DNA of 64,000 bases. It comes from Caldisericales bacterium (GTDB lineage: Bacteria > Caldisericota > Caldisericia > Caldisericales > Caldisericaceae). A program made the translations under genes and the position numbers. The stretch is from assembly GCA_015489815.1 (NCBI GenBank), contig WFZA01000019.1:62001-126000 (forward strand), written 5' to 3'. The notes beneath the pieces are model-generated. The model did no database searches. It saw only the letters and a program-made list of their open reading frames with translations, and was not told where the DNA came from. This document shows positions 50,659 to 62,766 of the stretch, piece after piece. The number at the start of each line of letters is the position of its first letter. Position 1 is the first letter of the stretch.

Positions 50659-51495
50659 TTATTTATCACCTTCATAAGAATCTATAACTCTTCTTAGTCT
50701 ATAGTAAATCGTTTGTTTTGATAGTTTCCCATTCGTTTTTCGCGACAACTCTCTGAAGGATAAAAATGGATAATTCAGTCTTAGCTCTACCACTTCTCGG
50801 TATTTAACAGGGAGGTTATCCAGCAGGCCTTCATCTTTCATTTTTTTAAGTATACTTATTTGTTGTGTTGAGGCATCAGATTGTCTTTTTATATTTGCGT
50901 ATTCACAATTTGCTTTTCGGTTTGCACTATTTATTAGATTTTTGTTTACTGCATCTTGCTCCATAAACAAAAATGTGTTCATAGCGCCAATACTATACAA
51001 AAAAGTTTCTATGTTACTCCTTCCCTTAATGTATACGATACTTCCCTTTTGCAAGCTCTTTACATTAATTTTCTGCAGCAAACGAGAAACAAGTTGAGCA
51101 GCTTTATCGTCTACGAAACGCAATTCTAAATGGTAGAATGGTGGGGAAGACAATATGCCACATCCAAGAAAAATACCCCTAAGAAAAGCATAGATTCCCT
51201 CTGTCATTAGAGTAGAAACAAATTCCTCAATTTTTTCAAACGAGTATTCACGATTAATACCTGTTGAGATAAGTATTCGTCTGTTGTTTTCACTTTGCAG
51301 GATATCTTTGTCGCGTTTTATTTTTAATTGATCCATTATCCTTACGACCTTGCGTACTATGTTTATGTGAGAAAGAGAAAAAGACAACCCTCTTTCCTTG
51401 CCCAAGTAAACTATTCTACCGACGGAAACCAAAAATCCGTAGAATTCAGCAACGAGATCGTCAAACTTGCGGGAAAGCTCGTCCTTACAGAGCAC
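50659..51495 (-). CDS. whiA: WhiA-family DNA-binding protein
   Basis: 278 residues. The N-terminal part has the degenerate LAGLIDADG homing-endonuclease fold (AFLRGIFLGCGILSSP, LELRFVDDKAAQLVSRLL). The C-terminal HTH is LRLNYPFLSFRELSRKTNGK and beyond. Family members regulate sporulation or cell-division functions in Gram-positives; the role here is unknown. It sits 2 bases after yvcK, in the conserved rapZ-yvcK-whiA order. Confidence 0.9.
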   Translation of the reverse strand: MLCKDELSRKFDDLVAEFYGFLVSVGRIVYLGKERGLSFSLSHINIVRKVVRIMDQLKIKRDKDILQSENNRRILISTGINREYSFEKIEEFVSTLMTEGIYAFLRGIFLGCGILSSPPFYHLELRFVDDKAAQLVSRLLQKINVKSLQKGSIVYIKGRSNIETFLYSIGAMNTFLFMEQDAVNKNLINSANRKANCEYANIKRQSDASTQQISILKKMKDEGLLDNLPVKYREVVELRLNYPFLSFRELSRKTNGKLSKQTIYYRLRRVIDSYEGDK

Positions 51496-51497
51496 AT

Positions 51498-52817
51498 TTA
51501 GTGAAGACCTCCCAATACTTCCATAATGGCTGCTGCGATTCTTTCTGAGTTGTGTCGTACGACCTCCCCCCTTTCTGAGACAAAATTATCTACTATGTAT
51601 TTTACATTATTCTTCTCAAAATTCGTAATATCAAAAATTACAGGCTCCGAACCGTATGCTTTGTACTTTTGGATGTAATAATTGCTAATCCTTCCGTTGT
51701 TTACCAACACATAATCGAGTACATTATTACCGATAATGCTTTTCAATACACGGACATGGTCAAAAGCAGTAAAGTGATCTGTTTCCCCTGGCTCTGTCAT
51801 TATGTTACAGATATAAACTTTTATCGCCTTACTTCTTATTAATGTGTCGGTCAAAGATGCAAGGAGTAATGGTGGAATGACACTCGTATACAGACTGCCA
51901 GGGCCAAGCAGAATAACATCTGCCTCGGAAATTCTTTTTAATGCAAGTATGTACGGTTTAACTGTATCAGGTTCTATAAATACTCGTTTAATTCTTCCTT
52001 TGTGTTCTGTAATTTCTGCTTCCCCTTTTATAATACTCCCGTCTTCAAATTCTGCACAAAGTGTAATTTCATCCGTGGTAAAAGGCATAGCTTCACCTTT
52101 TATGTTGAGCATCTTACCGAGTTCAATTACGGCATCTCCAAAGTCACCGTACATTCTCGTTAAAGCTGCAATCATAAGATTCCCCATACTGTGACCGTTA
52201 AGACAAGAATTTTTTTCTCTAAAACGAAACGAAAGTAGTTTTCCTATTTTGGAGTTTTGGCCTGCAAGTGCAACTAAACAGTTTCTTAAATCTCCTGGAG
52301 GCAGGATTCCCATTTCTTTTCGCAACCTTCCAGAACTTCCTCCTGAATCTGCAACTGTTACAATTGCGGAAACTTTGACAAACTTATCTCTTAAGCCTTC
52401 CAATACAGTAGAAACGCCAGTTCCTCCACCAATTATAACGATACGCTTTTTAAGGTCTTCCTTCCGTCGTTCAAATACGATGTTCATTATTTCTTTCCGA
52501 TTTTTCTCCGGAAGCAATGCTGAAGAAATGGAGCCCACCAATTCCCTGAGACCTAAAACGACGAGCGAAATTGCAAAAAACAAAGTGATAAAACCTACGA
52601 TAACAATAACAGAACTACCAAAAGGTATTTTTCTCGCTATAGAAATAAGAAATACCTTTTTAAAGAAAGCAGTTTTTGAACCCGTTGAAAACCTGAAGTA
52701 GACTACTGCAACTGAATATAGCAACAGTAGTATGCCGAGAAAAATAGAAAACAGGTACCTTTTAATCTTTATACCAGGAAGTAGCCAACGCAAAAAAGGA
52801 TGTCTTACAAACTTCAT
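51498..52817 (-). CDS. yvcK: YvcK/CofD-like gluconeogenesis factor with N-terminal membrane anchor
   Basis: 439 residues. Two hydrophobic segments near residues 20-45 and 65-95 anchor the protein, followed by the CofD-like domain starting IVIIGGGTGVSTVLEGL, with VADSGGSSGRLRKEMGILPPGD and ILLGPGSLYTSVIPPLL. In Bacillus the homologue binds UDP-GlcNAc and affects cell shape on gluconeogenic carbon; its extension to this organism is inference. The membrane-anchored form is longer than the B. subtilis protein. The start overlaps rapZ by four bases. Confidence 0.9.
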   Translation of the reverse strand: MKFVRHPFLRWLLPGIKIKRYLFSIFLGILLLLYSVAVVYFRFSTGSKTAFFKKVFLISIARKIPFGSSVIVIVGFITLFFAISLVVLGLRELVGSISSALLPEKNRKEIMNIVFERRKEDLKKRIVIIGGGTGVSTVLEGLRDKFVKVSAIVTVADSGGSSGRLRKEMGILPPGDLRNCLVALAGQNSKIGKLLSFRFREKNSCLNGHSMGNLMIAALTRMYGDFGDAVIELGKMLNIKGEAMPFTTDEITLCAEFEDGSIIKGEAEITEHKGRIKRVFIEPDTVKPYILALKRISEADVILLGPGSLYTSVIPPLLLASLTDTLIRSKAIKVYICNIMTEPGETDHFTAFDHVRVLKSIIGNNVLDYVLVNNGRISNYYIQKYKAYGSEPVIFDITNFEKNNVKYIVDNFVSERGEVVRHNSERIAAAIMEVLGGLH

Positions 52818-53680
52818 TTATCAATGTCCCGATGCTGAATTTTTACAGAGTAGCCTTTATTTTTAAGGAAATCTGCAAGAATTTCTCCAATTGCAACTGA
52901 CCTATGCTTTCCACCTGTGCAACCAAGGGCAATAGTCAGGTAAGACTTACCTTCGTTTATGTACTTTGGTATAAGAAACAGTAAAAGAGATTCAAATTTG
53001 TTAAGAAAAATTCGTGTTTCTTCAAAACTGAGAACATACTTCTTTATAGATTCACTTTTACCTGTTTCTTCTCCTAACCCCTTTACATAAAAAGGATTAG
53101 GAATAAACCGCACATCCATTACGATGTCTGCTTGAAGAGGTAAACCGTACTTGTATCCAAAAGATTCAACTAAAATTTCCAGATTACCAGTGGTTGAACC
53201 AAGCACTATAGACATAATCCGTGCTTTCAGATCTTTTAAGGCAAAGTTAGTAGTATCTATTATAAAGTCAGCACTGCTACGAATCTCTGCAAGCAAATTA
53301 GATTCAATCTCGATCTTTTCTTGCAAACTCGTTCCTTCCTCTACGGGGTGCTTCCTTCTTGTTTCAGAAAACCTTTTCACAAGCGTTTCTGTATTCGCTT
53401 CCAGAAATATTACTTTTACAGAAAATCGTTTGTCACGGCGAAGCTTATCGATCATTGGGGGTATGTCTTCAAGAAACTCGCGACTTCTAATATCTAAGAC
53501 GATTCCAATCTTATTAATTCTTCCTCCTGTTTTCGTTACGAGTTCTATAAAGTCCTCAATCAAGTTCGGTGGAAGATTATCCACGCAGAAGTATCCCAGA
53601 TCTTCAAGTATTCCTATTGCTTTTGTTTTGCCTGCTCCGCTAAAACCAGTAATAATTACGATATTTATTTTTTCGTCCAT
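52814..53680 (-). CDS. rapZ: RapZ/YvcJ-family nucleotide-binding protein
   Basis: 288 residues. Walker A is GFSGAGKTKAIGILEDLGYF, followed by CVDNLPPNLI. The C-terminal domain has LTIALGCTGGKHRSVAIGEIL. In E. coli RapZ binds a small RNA and GlcN6P; YvcJ in Bacillus hydrolyses nucleotides. Only the family is certain. There is no Shine-Dalgarno sequence: TATAAT at 53692-53687 on the reverse strand places the start of transcription at the A of the ATG, so the mRNA is probably leaderless. It heads rapZ-yvcK-whiA-rpoN. Confidence 0.9.
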   Translation of the reverse strand: MDEKINIVIITGFSGAGKTKAIGILEDLGYFCVDNLPPNLIEDFIELVTKTGGRINKIGIVLDIRSREFLEDIPPMIDKLRRDKRFSVKVIFLEANTETLVKRFSETRRKHPVEEGTSLQEKIEIESNLLAEIRSSADFIIDTTNFALKDLKARIMSIVLGSTTGNLEILVESFGYKYGLPLQADIVMDVRFIPNPFYVKGLGEETGKSESIKKYVLSFEETRIFLNKFESLLLFLIPKYINEGKSYLTIALGCTGGKHRSVAIGEILADFLKNKGYSVKIQHRDIDK

Positions 53681-53686
53681 AAGGAT

Positions 53687-53715
53687 ATTATAATTCTATT
53701 GACTTTTTTTTACAA
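53687..53715 (-). promoter_or_regulatory. rapZ promoter, TTGTAA-17-TATAAT, probably leaderless
   Basis: A perfect TATAAT (53692-53687) lies 7 positions from the A of the rapZ ATG (53680). TTGTAA is at 53715-53710, 17 bp upstream. It overlaps the divergent promoter at 53699-53727. Confidence 0.6.
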
Positions 53716-53727
53716 TTCTTGTATAAA
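53699..53727 (+). promoter_or_regulatory. Promoter of the DUF4388 pair, TTGACT-17-TATAAA
   Basis: TTGACT (53699-53704), 17 bp, TATAAA (53722-53727), followed by TAGGAGG before the ATG at 53751. It interleaves with the divergent rapZ promoter, so the two could interfere or be co-regulated. Confidence 0.65.
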
Positions 53728-53750
53728 TGTTATACATAGGAGGTGTGTAG

Positions 53751-54521
53751 ATGGCTTTAAAAGGAGAATTGTCCGATATACCAGTCAAAGAGGTATTTAA
53801 AATCATTAGTGAGACAAAAGGAACAGGAATTCTAAATTTAAGCAATGGAGTACATAATCTACAATTACAGTTTCAAAACGGCAAAATCGTGAATGCAAGT
53901 GGTGATAAAACCCCTACTGATTCTCTAAAATTAGCAATAACAATGGAAGAAGGCGAGTTTGAGTTTAATAAGACTGGCAGCGTAAAGCCTTTGAAAGATT
54001 CAAAAGACCTGGAAAAAGTTTTAGATGACTTTGATAAAATCAAGAGTGAATGGGAAAAGATAAAGAGCCTCATTCCCTCTGAACAGTATGTCGTAAAGTT
54101 GTCAGACGAAAGTACTGAACAAATCGAACTGTCCGGCAACGAGTGGAAGATTATAGCAATGCTAAAGGGACCTATGCCTATTTTAGAAATCGAAAAGCAA
54201 CTTAACATAGGCGCCTTCGAAACACTAAAAGTTCTCTCGTCACTTATAAAGAAAAAATTAATTGAGCTTTCTGGTGAAGTAGAAACAGAGCAAGAAGTAG
54301 ACGAAAAGATAGCAAATCTCGTCCCGGTAAGGAATCTGGGATACTGGGCAATGAGAAGCCCAATTGAAGGTATAAAAGCAATTGAGTTTTACAGAAGAAT
54401 AGACGACAAGAAAACTCTTGGCCAAATAGCAAAAGAAATGGGGATTTCGTTAAAAGAGGCAAAAGAAATATTCGATTACCTTCTGAAGAACGATAAAGTA
54501 GAACCGCCGAAGGGAGTATAA
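53751..54521 (+). CDS. DUF4388 domain protein, first paralogue
   Basis: 256 residues. It starts MALKGELSDIPVKEVFKII, with TGILNLSNGVHNLQLQFQNG and KIVNASGD, the DUF4388 (PATAN-related) domain over residues 1-100. The C-terminal 150 residues contain two winged-helix-like segments (NEWKIIAMLKGPMPILEIEK, KKTLGQIAKEMGISLKEAKE). DUF4388 proteins often work with gliding or two-component systems; none is here. It is followed after 1 base by a paralogue of the same architecture. Confidence 0.78.
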   Translation: MALKGELSDIPVKEVFKIISETKGTGILNLSNGVHNLQLQFQNGKIVNASGDKTPTDSLKLAITMEEGEFEFNKTGSVKPLKDSKDLEKVLDDFDKIKSEWEKIKSLIPSEQYVVKLSDESTEQIELSGNEWKIIAMLKGPMPILEIEKQLNIGAFETLKVLSSLIKKKLIELSGEVETEQEVDEKIANLVPVRNLGYWAMRSPIEGIKAIEFYRRIDDKKTLGQIAKEMGISLKEAKEIFDYLLKNDKVEPPKGV

Positions 54522-54522
54522 A

Positions 54523-55305
54523 ATGCCTTTGCAAGGAGAGTTTAAAGATTTCCCTTTAGAAGAAATTCTCGACCTAATTAACGCTGGGAAAAAGAGCGGT
54601 GCACTTGAGATAGAATTTGAAAACGAAGACAGAATAAAAGAAAAGTTATCTATCTTTTTTAAAAATGGTGAGGTAGTTTATGCTACTTCAGAGACTAATA
54701 AGGGTTTTCCTGTGATAGAAACTGCTGCCAAACTTTTTAATGGAAGTTTTGTGTTCATTCCTGGTGAGGTTGACATTCAAGACGAAGAGTTTAAAAAGTA
54801 TCAATATGCTGAATTTAAGAAAAAACTCCAGGAAATAATTAAGAAGTGGAAACCTTTAAAGGAATCCTTCCCTTCCCTAAACGCATTCATTAAACTTACG
54901 GAAAGTGGTCCAGAAAAACTTGACCTATCAAAAAATGAATGGCTGATCATTTCACACATTGGAAACGGTAAAAACATTAAAGAACTTATGAGTATAACAA
55001 ATCTTGGCGAACTAACACTCCTCGAAACATTAAAAGAACTCAAAGAAAAAGGCATAATTATAGTCGAGGCAGTCAAACCAGTACCAGAGGAGATACTAAA
55101 TTATGTGCCGCAAAAAATTCGCGGGCTTACTTTTGCACGACCGAAGGAGATAGAAAACACATTCGACAAAAAAGTGTTTAATCTCATTGATAATAAGAAA
55201 AGTATCGCGGAAATCGCACAAATACTCAATGTATCCCCGCGGAAAGTTAAAGAAAGCATACAAAGACTTTCAGAACTCAATCGCATAGCAAAGCCCAAAT
55301 TCTAA
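54523..55305 (+). CDS. DUF4388 domain protein, second paralogue
   Basis: 260 residues with the same architecture as the preceding gene: MPLQGEFKDFPLEEILDLIN and KKSGALEIEFENED, then FFKNGEVVYATSE. Two helical DNA-binding-like segments follow (KNEWLIISHIGNGKNIKELM and KKSIAEIAQILNVSPRKVKE). The pair clearly arose by duplication and is probably co-translated. It ends 3 bases before the convergent hemW gene. The function is unknown; a regulatory scaffold is a guess. Confidence 0.78.
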   Translation: MPLQGEFKDFPLEEILDLINAGKKSGALEIEFENEDRIKEKLSIFFKNGEVVYATSETNKGFPVIETAAKLFNGSFVFIPGEVDIQDEEFKKYQYAEFKKKLQEIIKKWKPLKESFPSLNAFIKLTESGPEKLDLSKNEWLIISHIGNGKNIKELMSITNLGELTLLETLKELKEKGIIIVEAVKPVPEEILNYVPQKIRGLTFARPKEIENTFDKKVFNLIDNKKSIAEIAQILNVSPRKVKESIQRLSELNRIAKPKF

Positions 55306-55308
55306 AGA

Positions 55309-56472
55309 CTAAGGCAAAAACTCTTCAAATATGCCGTTAGCTATAAAAGAACCTTTTTTAGTTAAGGCAATGTATTTAGTATTTTCTTTTAATAGATGCC
55401 TCTTTTTAAAAAATTCTATTTTTTCGCTAAAGTCATAATCAGGTAGCGTACCGAATCTATAGTAGTATAAATTTTTATTTACACCTTTAATCATTCTCAG
55501 ACCAAGTATCATGTGTTCTGCTTTTGCATGTAGATCGGTTAAGCGTTCAGTAGACCGCTTAGGGAGAGTTTGCTTTAAAACGGCGTCACAGTACGAGGAT
55601 ATACGAAAGTAATTCTGGCTTCTTCTACGCCTCAAAAAGGAAGCAGCAGAAACACCAAAACCAAAGTACGGAAGGTTCTTCCAATAATGGATGTTATGAA
55701 CAGACTCAAATCCATTGAGAGCAAAGTTTGATATTTCGTATCTTCCATAACCTTCACTTTCGAGTAACTTTATTCCTTTGCTAAATTGCAGGTACTCCTC
55801 TTTCTGGTTAGGCAAGTTGAGATTATGCCTGTTTCTGTAAAAATTTGTTCCCTTTTCAATCGTCAGCGAATAGTAAGATATGTGTTCCGGTCTAAGTGCG
55901 ATTGCTTTTTTTAAGGAGCTGATCGCATCTTCTATGCTTTCTTCTGGTAATGAAAACATCAGGTCGAGATTTACATTAAAGAAGCCAACTTTTCTGAGAA
56001 TGGAATAAGCCTCGTAGATTTTTTTAGAATCGTGAACTCGTCCAAGAATCTTAAGCGTCTTATCGTTGAACGATTGAGCTCCCATACTTATCCTGTTTAT
56101 ACCCAATTTTTTGAATTCACTAAACTTCGCCTTGTTTACCGTTTCAGGATTCGCTTCAAGAGTAATCTCTTTAACAGAACTTAAATTAAAAACAGAATTT
56201 AGCGTTTCAAAAACTCTGGTAAGTTGCTTTACGGAAATCAGGGAAGGCGTCCCACCTCCAAAAAAAATTGAAACAATCTTTACGCCCTTTACAAAGTTCT
56301 TTTCTGCAAATAGTTCAATCTCCCTGGTCAAGCAATGTACATATTGTTCTGTGTCGTGGGAAGCAAATTTATAAGAAACAAAGTCACAATAATTGCACTT
56401 TTTAATACAGAATGGAAAGTGGATGTAAATAGAAAACTGCTCAGTAATGGCGGGATTACTTTTTACTTTCAC
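55309..56472 (-). CDS. hemW: HemW-like radical SAM heme chaperone/coproporphyrinogen-oxidase-like protein
   Basis: 387 residues. The cluster motif is CIKKCNYCDF, lacking the fourth cysteine of true HemN, which places it in the HemW group; SIYIHFPF before it, SIFFGGGTPSLIS and NRISMGAQSFNDKTLKILGR are also typical. HemW acts in heme delivery rather than as a coproporphyrinogen oxidase. It overlaps lepA by 17 bases; the lepA-hemW order is common in Firmicutes. Confidence 0.87.
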   Translation of the reverse strand: MKVKSNPAITEQFSIYIHFPFCIKKCNYCDFVSYKFASHDTEQYVHCLTREIELFAEKNFVKGVKIVSIFFGGGTPSLISVKQLTRVFETLNSVFNLSSVKEITLEANPETVNKAKFSEFKKLGINRISMGAQSFNDKTLKILGRVHDSKKIYEAYSILRKVGFFNVNLDLMFSLPEESIEDAISSLKKAIALRPEHISYYSLTIEKGTNFYRNRHNLNLPNQKEEYLQFSKGIKLLESEGYGRYEISNFALNGFESVHNIHYWKNLPYFGFGVSAASFLRRRRSQNYFRISSYCDAVLKQTLPKRSTERLTDLHAKAEHMILGLRMIKGVNKNLYYYRFGTLPDYDFSEKIEFFKKRHLLKENTKYIALTKKGSFIANGIFEEFLP

Positions 56473-58264
56473 CTTTTACAGACAAAATCGTAAAGAAGGC
56501 TTCTTTAGGTATAGAAACATTGCCAATCTGCTTCATTTTTTTCTTGCCTTCCTTTTGCTTTTCGAGAAGTTTTCTCTTTCTCGTTACATCGCCCCCGTAG
56601 CACTTAGCAAGGACATCCTTTCTATAAGGAACAATTCGTTCTTTTGCGATAATTTTACTACCTATAGCTGCCTGCAATTTTACTTCAAACATCTGCCTGG
56701 GGATCACTTTTCTCATTTTCTGTAAGAGTTCTCGTGCAATGTACACTGCTTTTTCTCTGTGTGCCATAAAGGATAGTGCATCAACTGGGTTTTTGTTTAT
56801 CAATATGTCAACTTTAACTATGTCTGCTTTAACGAATCCTTTAAATTCGTAATCCAATGTTCCGTATCCTCTCGTAACAGACTTCAACTTGTCAAAGAAG
56901 TCAGTTACAATTTCCTGTAATGGTACATCGTAGCGCAAAATCGTCCTTTTAGATTCTGGATAAGCCATATCCTTAAACACTGCCCGCCTCGACTTTAAAA
57001 GTTCCATTACATTACCTATGTAGTCGGGAGGCGTCATAATAGAAGCTTTAACAACTGGCTCCCTTATTTCCTCTATTTTTGAAGGATCTGGAAATTTCCC
57101 GGGATTATCAATTTTTATCGTCTTTCCATCCTTTAATACAATTTCATACTCAACATTCGGAACCGTTGCAATAATCTCTCTGCCAAATTCGCGTTTTAGT
57201 CGCTCTATGGTAATTTCAAGATGCAGTAAACCTGAGAAACCACACCTGAAACCAAATCCAAGCGCCTGAGAATTCTCCGGTGCATATGTAAAGGCAGAAT
57301 CGTTCAGGTGTAACTTTTCGAGTGCTTTTTTGAGCAACTCAAACTCATTCGTATTTAGAGGATAAATACCTGCAAAAACCATTGGTAAGTTTTTTCTAAA
57401 GCCAGGGATTGGCGAAGATGCGCCATTTTCTGCATTAGTTACAGTGTCACCTATTTTTACATCCAGCGGGTCACGAATAACGGCCGTAAAGTATCCAACC
57501 TCTCCAGCAGACAATTTATCCGTTTTCTCCATCTTCAACTTAAAAATGCCTACTTCCTCTACTTCAAACTCTTTTTGGGTGGACATAAATTTAATTTTAT
57601 CCCCCGGCTTTATGGTTCCGTCGAAAATACGAATGTATACGACTACACCCTTGTAGGTGTCAAAGTGCGAATCAAATATCAACGCTTTAAGTGGTGCATC
57701 AACTTCTCCTTTCGGGGGAGGAATGCGCTCAATAATTGCCTCAATTAGTTCGTCTACGCCTGTTCCTACTTTTGCACTTATTTTCAATACTTCCTCTTCA
57801 GGAATTCCAAGAAATTCTTCAATTTCTTCGACGGTACCCTCTATGTCCGCACTTGAAACATCAATTTTATTTACCACGGGTATAATCGTGAGGTCGTTTT
57901 CCAGTGCAAGGTAGGTATTCGCAATTGTTTGCGCCTCTACGCCCTGAGTTGCATCAACCAATAAAACAGCACCTTCACACGCCTTCAGACTTCTTGAAAC
58001 CTCGTAATTAAAGTCTACATGGCCAGGAGTATCAATTAGATTAAAAATATACGGGACACCTTTTACATTCAGCTCAATTCTAACAGGGTGAGCCCTTATA
58101 GTAATTCCCCTTTCTCTTTCAAGAGACATACTGTCAAGTATCTGGTCTTCCCGTTTTCTCTTATCAATTAGCTCTGCCTTTTCAAGCAACCTGTCAGCAA
58201 GAGTGGACTTTCCGTGATCGATGTGAGCTATAATTGAAAAGTTTCGTATTCTTTTCCTATACAC
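56456..58264 (-). CDS. lepA: Elongation factor 4 (LepA GTPase)
   Basis: 602 residues, full length. G1 is [17 protein letters not shown], the switch segment [18 protein letters not shown]3 [17 protein letters not shown], and G4 [10 protein letters not shown]. The LepA-specific C-terminus is present with [20 protein letters not shown]. It binds ribosomes and is linked to back-translocation or initiation control. It overlaps clpC by 8 bases and hemW by 17. Confidence 0.96.
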   Translation of the reverse strand: MYRKRIRNFSIIAHIDHGKSTLADRLLEKAELIDKRKREDQILDSMSLERERGITIRAHPVRIELNVKGVPYIFNLIDTPGHVDFNYEVSRSLKACEGAVLLVDATQGVEAQTIANTYLALENDLTIIPVVNKIDVSSADIEGTVEEIEEFLGIPEEEVLKISAKVGTGVDELIEAIIERIPPPKGEVDAPLKALIFDSHFDTYKGVVVYIRIFDGTIKPGDKIKFMSTQKEFEVEEVGIFKLKMEKTDKLSAGEVGYFTAVIRDPLDVKIGDTVTNAENGASSPIPGFRKNLPMVFAGIYPLNTNEFELLKKALEKLHLNDSAFTYAPENSQALGFGFRCGFSGLLHLEITIERLKREFGREIIATVPNVEYEIVLKDGKTIKIDNPGKFPDPSKIEEIREPVVKASIMTPPDYIGNVMELLKSRRAVFKDMAYPESKRTILRYDVPLQEIVTDFFDKLKSVTRGYGTLDYEFKGFVKADIVKVDILINKNPVDALSFMAHREKAVYIARELLQKMRKVIPRQMFEVKLQAAIGSKIIAKERIVPYRKDVLAKCYGGDVTRKRKLLEKQKEGKKKMKQIGNVSIPKEAFFTILSVKGESKK

Positions 58265-60710
58265 TAACCTTCACCTTATTGCGCTTGAAAACGAGGGAGT
58301 TGGACTTCTTAGAATAGTCTACTAATATGGTGTCGCCGCTTTTAAATTCTCCTTGTAATATTTTCATGGCAATTACATTTTCAATTTCTTTTTCAATTAC
58401 GCGTTGCAGAGGCCGTGCTCCGTATTCTTCGTTATAACCTTCTCTTGCAAGGTAGTCTTTAGCAGAGTCGGTAAGATAAATTCTTAGTTTATTCTCATTG
58501 AGTCGCTGCTCCATTTTGCGAACGAGAATTTCGATAATTTGCTTTACCTCGCTATATGTAAGAGGATAGAATACGATAATGTCGTCCAACCTATTCAAAA
58601 ATTCTGGTTTAAAAATATTCTTTAACGAGCCTAGTAATTTTTTCTTCTTGGACTCAAAGTCACCTTCAACCTCAGATAGGTTAAAACCAAGAGATTTTTC
58701 TTTAAATTTTGCCGTTCCAAAGTTTGATGTCAAAATAATCACTGTGTTCTTAAAGTTTACGGTATGCCCTTGAGAATCTGTAACTCTGCCTTCGTCCATA
58801 ATTTGCAAAAGGATGTCAAAAATGTCAGGGTGTGCTTTCTCTATTTCGTCAAAAAGAACAACAGAATAGGGTTTTCTGCGAACTGCTTCTGTAAGCTGTC
58901 CACCTTCTTCGTATCCAACATAACCAGGAGGAGAACCTATCATTCGCGATACGGCAAACTTTTCCATATATTCAGACATATCAAATCGGATAAGTGCGTT
59001 TTCATTCCCAAACAAAAATTCAGCAAGTGCCTTGGCAAGCTCCGTCTTTCCAACACCAGTCGGACCTAAAAATAAGAATGTCCCAATGGGTTTGTTCGGA
59101 TTTTTAAGGCCAGCACGCGCACGCCTTATTGCGTTTGACACACTTTTTATTGCCTGCTCCTGCCCAACAATACGCCTGTGAAGGTTTTCTTCCATGTGAA
59201 TTAGCCTGTTTTTTTCTGCAGTTACGAGTTTCTCAACAGGTATGTTTGTCCACATAGAAACGACACGCCTTATGTGGTTTTCCGTAACTTTCGGCAAAGT
59301 TTTACTTTCACCTGATGTAGAAATTAAAGCACGAAGGTTATTCAGCAGTTCCTTTTCTTTTTTTCTGAGCTTGTCTGCTTCTACTATGTTCTGCTCACGG
59401 ACTGCCCGGAGTTTCTTCTCTCTTACTTCTCTAAGTTCTTTTTCTATGCGTCTAATGTCAGAATTTTTAGACAGATGTAGCCGTAAACGAGCAGATGCTT
59501 CGTCAATTACATCTATTGCCTTGTCAGGTAAAAACCTGTCAGTAATGTACTTTACTGAAAGTTCTACGGCGGAGCGTATAGCACCATTCGTTATACGAAC
59601 ATGATGAAAGTCTTCGTATCTGCTTCTTAACCCATTGAGAATTTCGATACTCTCTTGAATAGAAGGTTCCTGAACGAAAATTGGCTGGAATCTTCTTTCA
59701 AGAGCAGCATCTTTTTCTATGTACTTTCTATATTCTTTTAGAGTCGTAGCACCAATTATCTGGATTTCTCCACGCGCGAGTGGAGGCTTTAAGATATTTG
59801 AAGCGTCAATTGCTCCTTCTGCCGCGCCAGCACCAACGATCGTGTGCAATTCGTCTATGAACAATATAACTTCTTTGTTTGCTTTAGTGACTTCTTTGAG
59901 AATGCGTTTCATTCTATCTTCAAATTCGCCCCTATACTTCGTCCCTGCAATAACGGAAGATAGATCTAACGCCACGAGTCGTTTGTTTAAAAGCTGTTCT
60001 GGGACATCACCTTCTACGATTTTTTGAGCAAGTCCTTCAACGATTGCCGTTTTTCCAACACCAGGATCCCCAACAATCGCTGGATTATTTTTCTTTCTCC
60101 GCATTAAAATCTCAATTACTCGTTCAATCTCTTTTTCTCGTCCAATTACGGGGTCAAGCTCGTCGTTTTTAGCAAGAAGGGTAAAGTCCCTGCTGTATTG
60201 ATCAAGCGTAGGAGTCTTACTTTCCCTCCTGACCTGATATCTTTTATTGCTGTTCTTTTTCGTATCACCAAGCATAGAATAGATCGTTTCTTCAATTTGT
60301 ACGAGATCAACACCCATTTCCTTGAGTATCTTTACTGCAACTCCTCCACCCTCGTGTAGTATTGCAAGCAAAAGATGTTCAGTACTCACATATGTATCAC
60401 CAAGATTATTTGCCTCTCGTTCAGCCATCTCAAGCACCCTTTTTGCACGAGGTGTCAAAATAACATCAGAGGAATAGTCAGGCGTATAAGAAGGCTTGCT
60501 TTCTCTTATAAGAGACTCAATTCTACTCACAAGTTCTGAAGGATCTATCCCAACATTTACCAGCGCATTAAAGGCAATGCCTTCACCTAACTTTACCAAT
60601 CCAAGTAAAATGTGCTCAGTTCCTAAATAATCATTATTTAAAGAATGGGCTTCTTCCTGCGCAATCCATATAGCTTTTTGGGCCCTTTCTGTTAAATTAT
60701 TCCAATTCAT
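58257..60710 (-). CDS. clpC: Clp ATPase, ClpC type
   Basis: 817 residues from the ATG at 60710, with GAGGAGATGAGAGT upstream; an in-frame start at 60758 lies within the promoter. It has an N-terminal double Clp repeat (1-145), AAA-1 with [15 protein letters not shown], a short middle region with a UVR-like [18 protein letters not shown], and AAA-2 with [20 protein letters not shown]. Length and the short middle domain indicate ClpC rather than ClpB. It would unfold proteins for ClpP. No CtsR, McsA or McsB is adjacent. Confidence 0.93.
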   Translation of the reverse strand: MNWNNLTERAQKAIWIAQEEAHSLNNDYLGTEHILLGLVKLGEGIAFNALVNVGIDPSELVSRIESLIRESKPSYTPDYSSDVILTPRAKRVLEMAEREANNLGDTYVSTEHLLLAILHEGGGVAVKILKEMGVDLVQIEETIYSMLGDTKKNSNKRYQVRRESKTPTLDQYSRDFTLLAKNDELDPVIGREKEIERVIEILMRRKKNNPAIVGDPGVGKTAIVEGLAQKIVEGDVPEQLLNKRLVALDLSSVIAGTKYRGEFEDRMKRILKEVTKANKEVILFIDELHTIVGAGAAEGAIDASNILKPPLARGEIQIIGATTLKEYRKYIEKDAALERRFQPIFVQEPSIQESIEILNGLRSRYEDFHHVRITNGAIRSAVELSVKYITDRFLPDKAIDVIDEASARLRLHLSKNSDIRRIEKELREVREKKLRAVREQNIVEADKLRKKEKELLNNLRALISTSGESKTLPKVTENHIRRVVSMWTNIPVEKLVTAEKNRLIHMEENLHRRIVGQEQAIKSVSNAIRRARAGLKNPNKPIGTFLFLGPTGVGKTELAKALAEFLFGNENALIRFDMSEYMEKFAVSRMIGSPPGYVGYEEGGQLTEAVRRKPYSVVLFDEIEKAHPDIFDILLQIMDEGRVTDSQGHTVNFKNTVIILTSNFGTAKFKEKSLGFNLSEVEGDFESKKKKLLGSLKNIFKPEFLNRLDDIIVFYPLTYSEVKQIIEILVRKMEQRLNENKLRIYLTDSAKDYLAREGYNEEYGARPLQRVIEKEIENVIAMKILQGEFKSGDTILVDYSKKSNSLVFKRNKVKVSV

Positions 60711-60730
60711 ACTCTCATCTCCTCGTTTAT

Positions 60731-60758
60731 ATTGTAAAGATATTGCAAAAAAGGTCAA
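60731..60758 (-). promoter_or_regulatory. clpC promoter, TTGACC-16-TACAAT
   Basis: The reverse strand reads TTGACC (60758-60753), 16 bp, TACAAT (60736-60731), leaving a 5' leader of about 15 bases that is almost all ribosome-binding site. No CIRCE or CtsR-like repeat was seen. Confidence 0.72.
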
Positions 60759-60793
60759 CTACCTTCGAGAATTCTCGTTAAATACACATCAAG

Positions 60794-60821
60794 TTTACAA
60801 TTTTAATATTTCTGATAAAAT
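60794..60821 (+). promoter_or_regulatory. gyrBA promoter, TTTACA-16-TAAAAT
   Basis: TTTACA (60794-60799), 16 bp, TAAAAT (60816-60821), 28 bases before gyrB; divergent from the clpC promoter. Confidence 0.72.
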
Positions 60822-60849
60822 ATGACGGAATGAAATGGAGGTATAATAG

Positions 60850-62757
<1,908 letters not shown>

Positions 62758-62766
62758 AGGTGATAT

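Noticed and set aside
53151-53693. 180-codon forward frame
   Set aside because: Antisense to rapZ, no start signal, serine/isoleucine-rich shadow.
58257-60710. ClpB instead of ClpC
   Set aside because: The middle region is short and the N-terminal repeat and length (817 residues) match ClpC; ClpB has a long coiled-coil middle domain.
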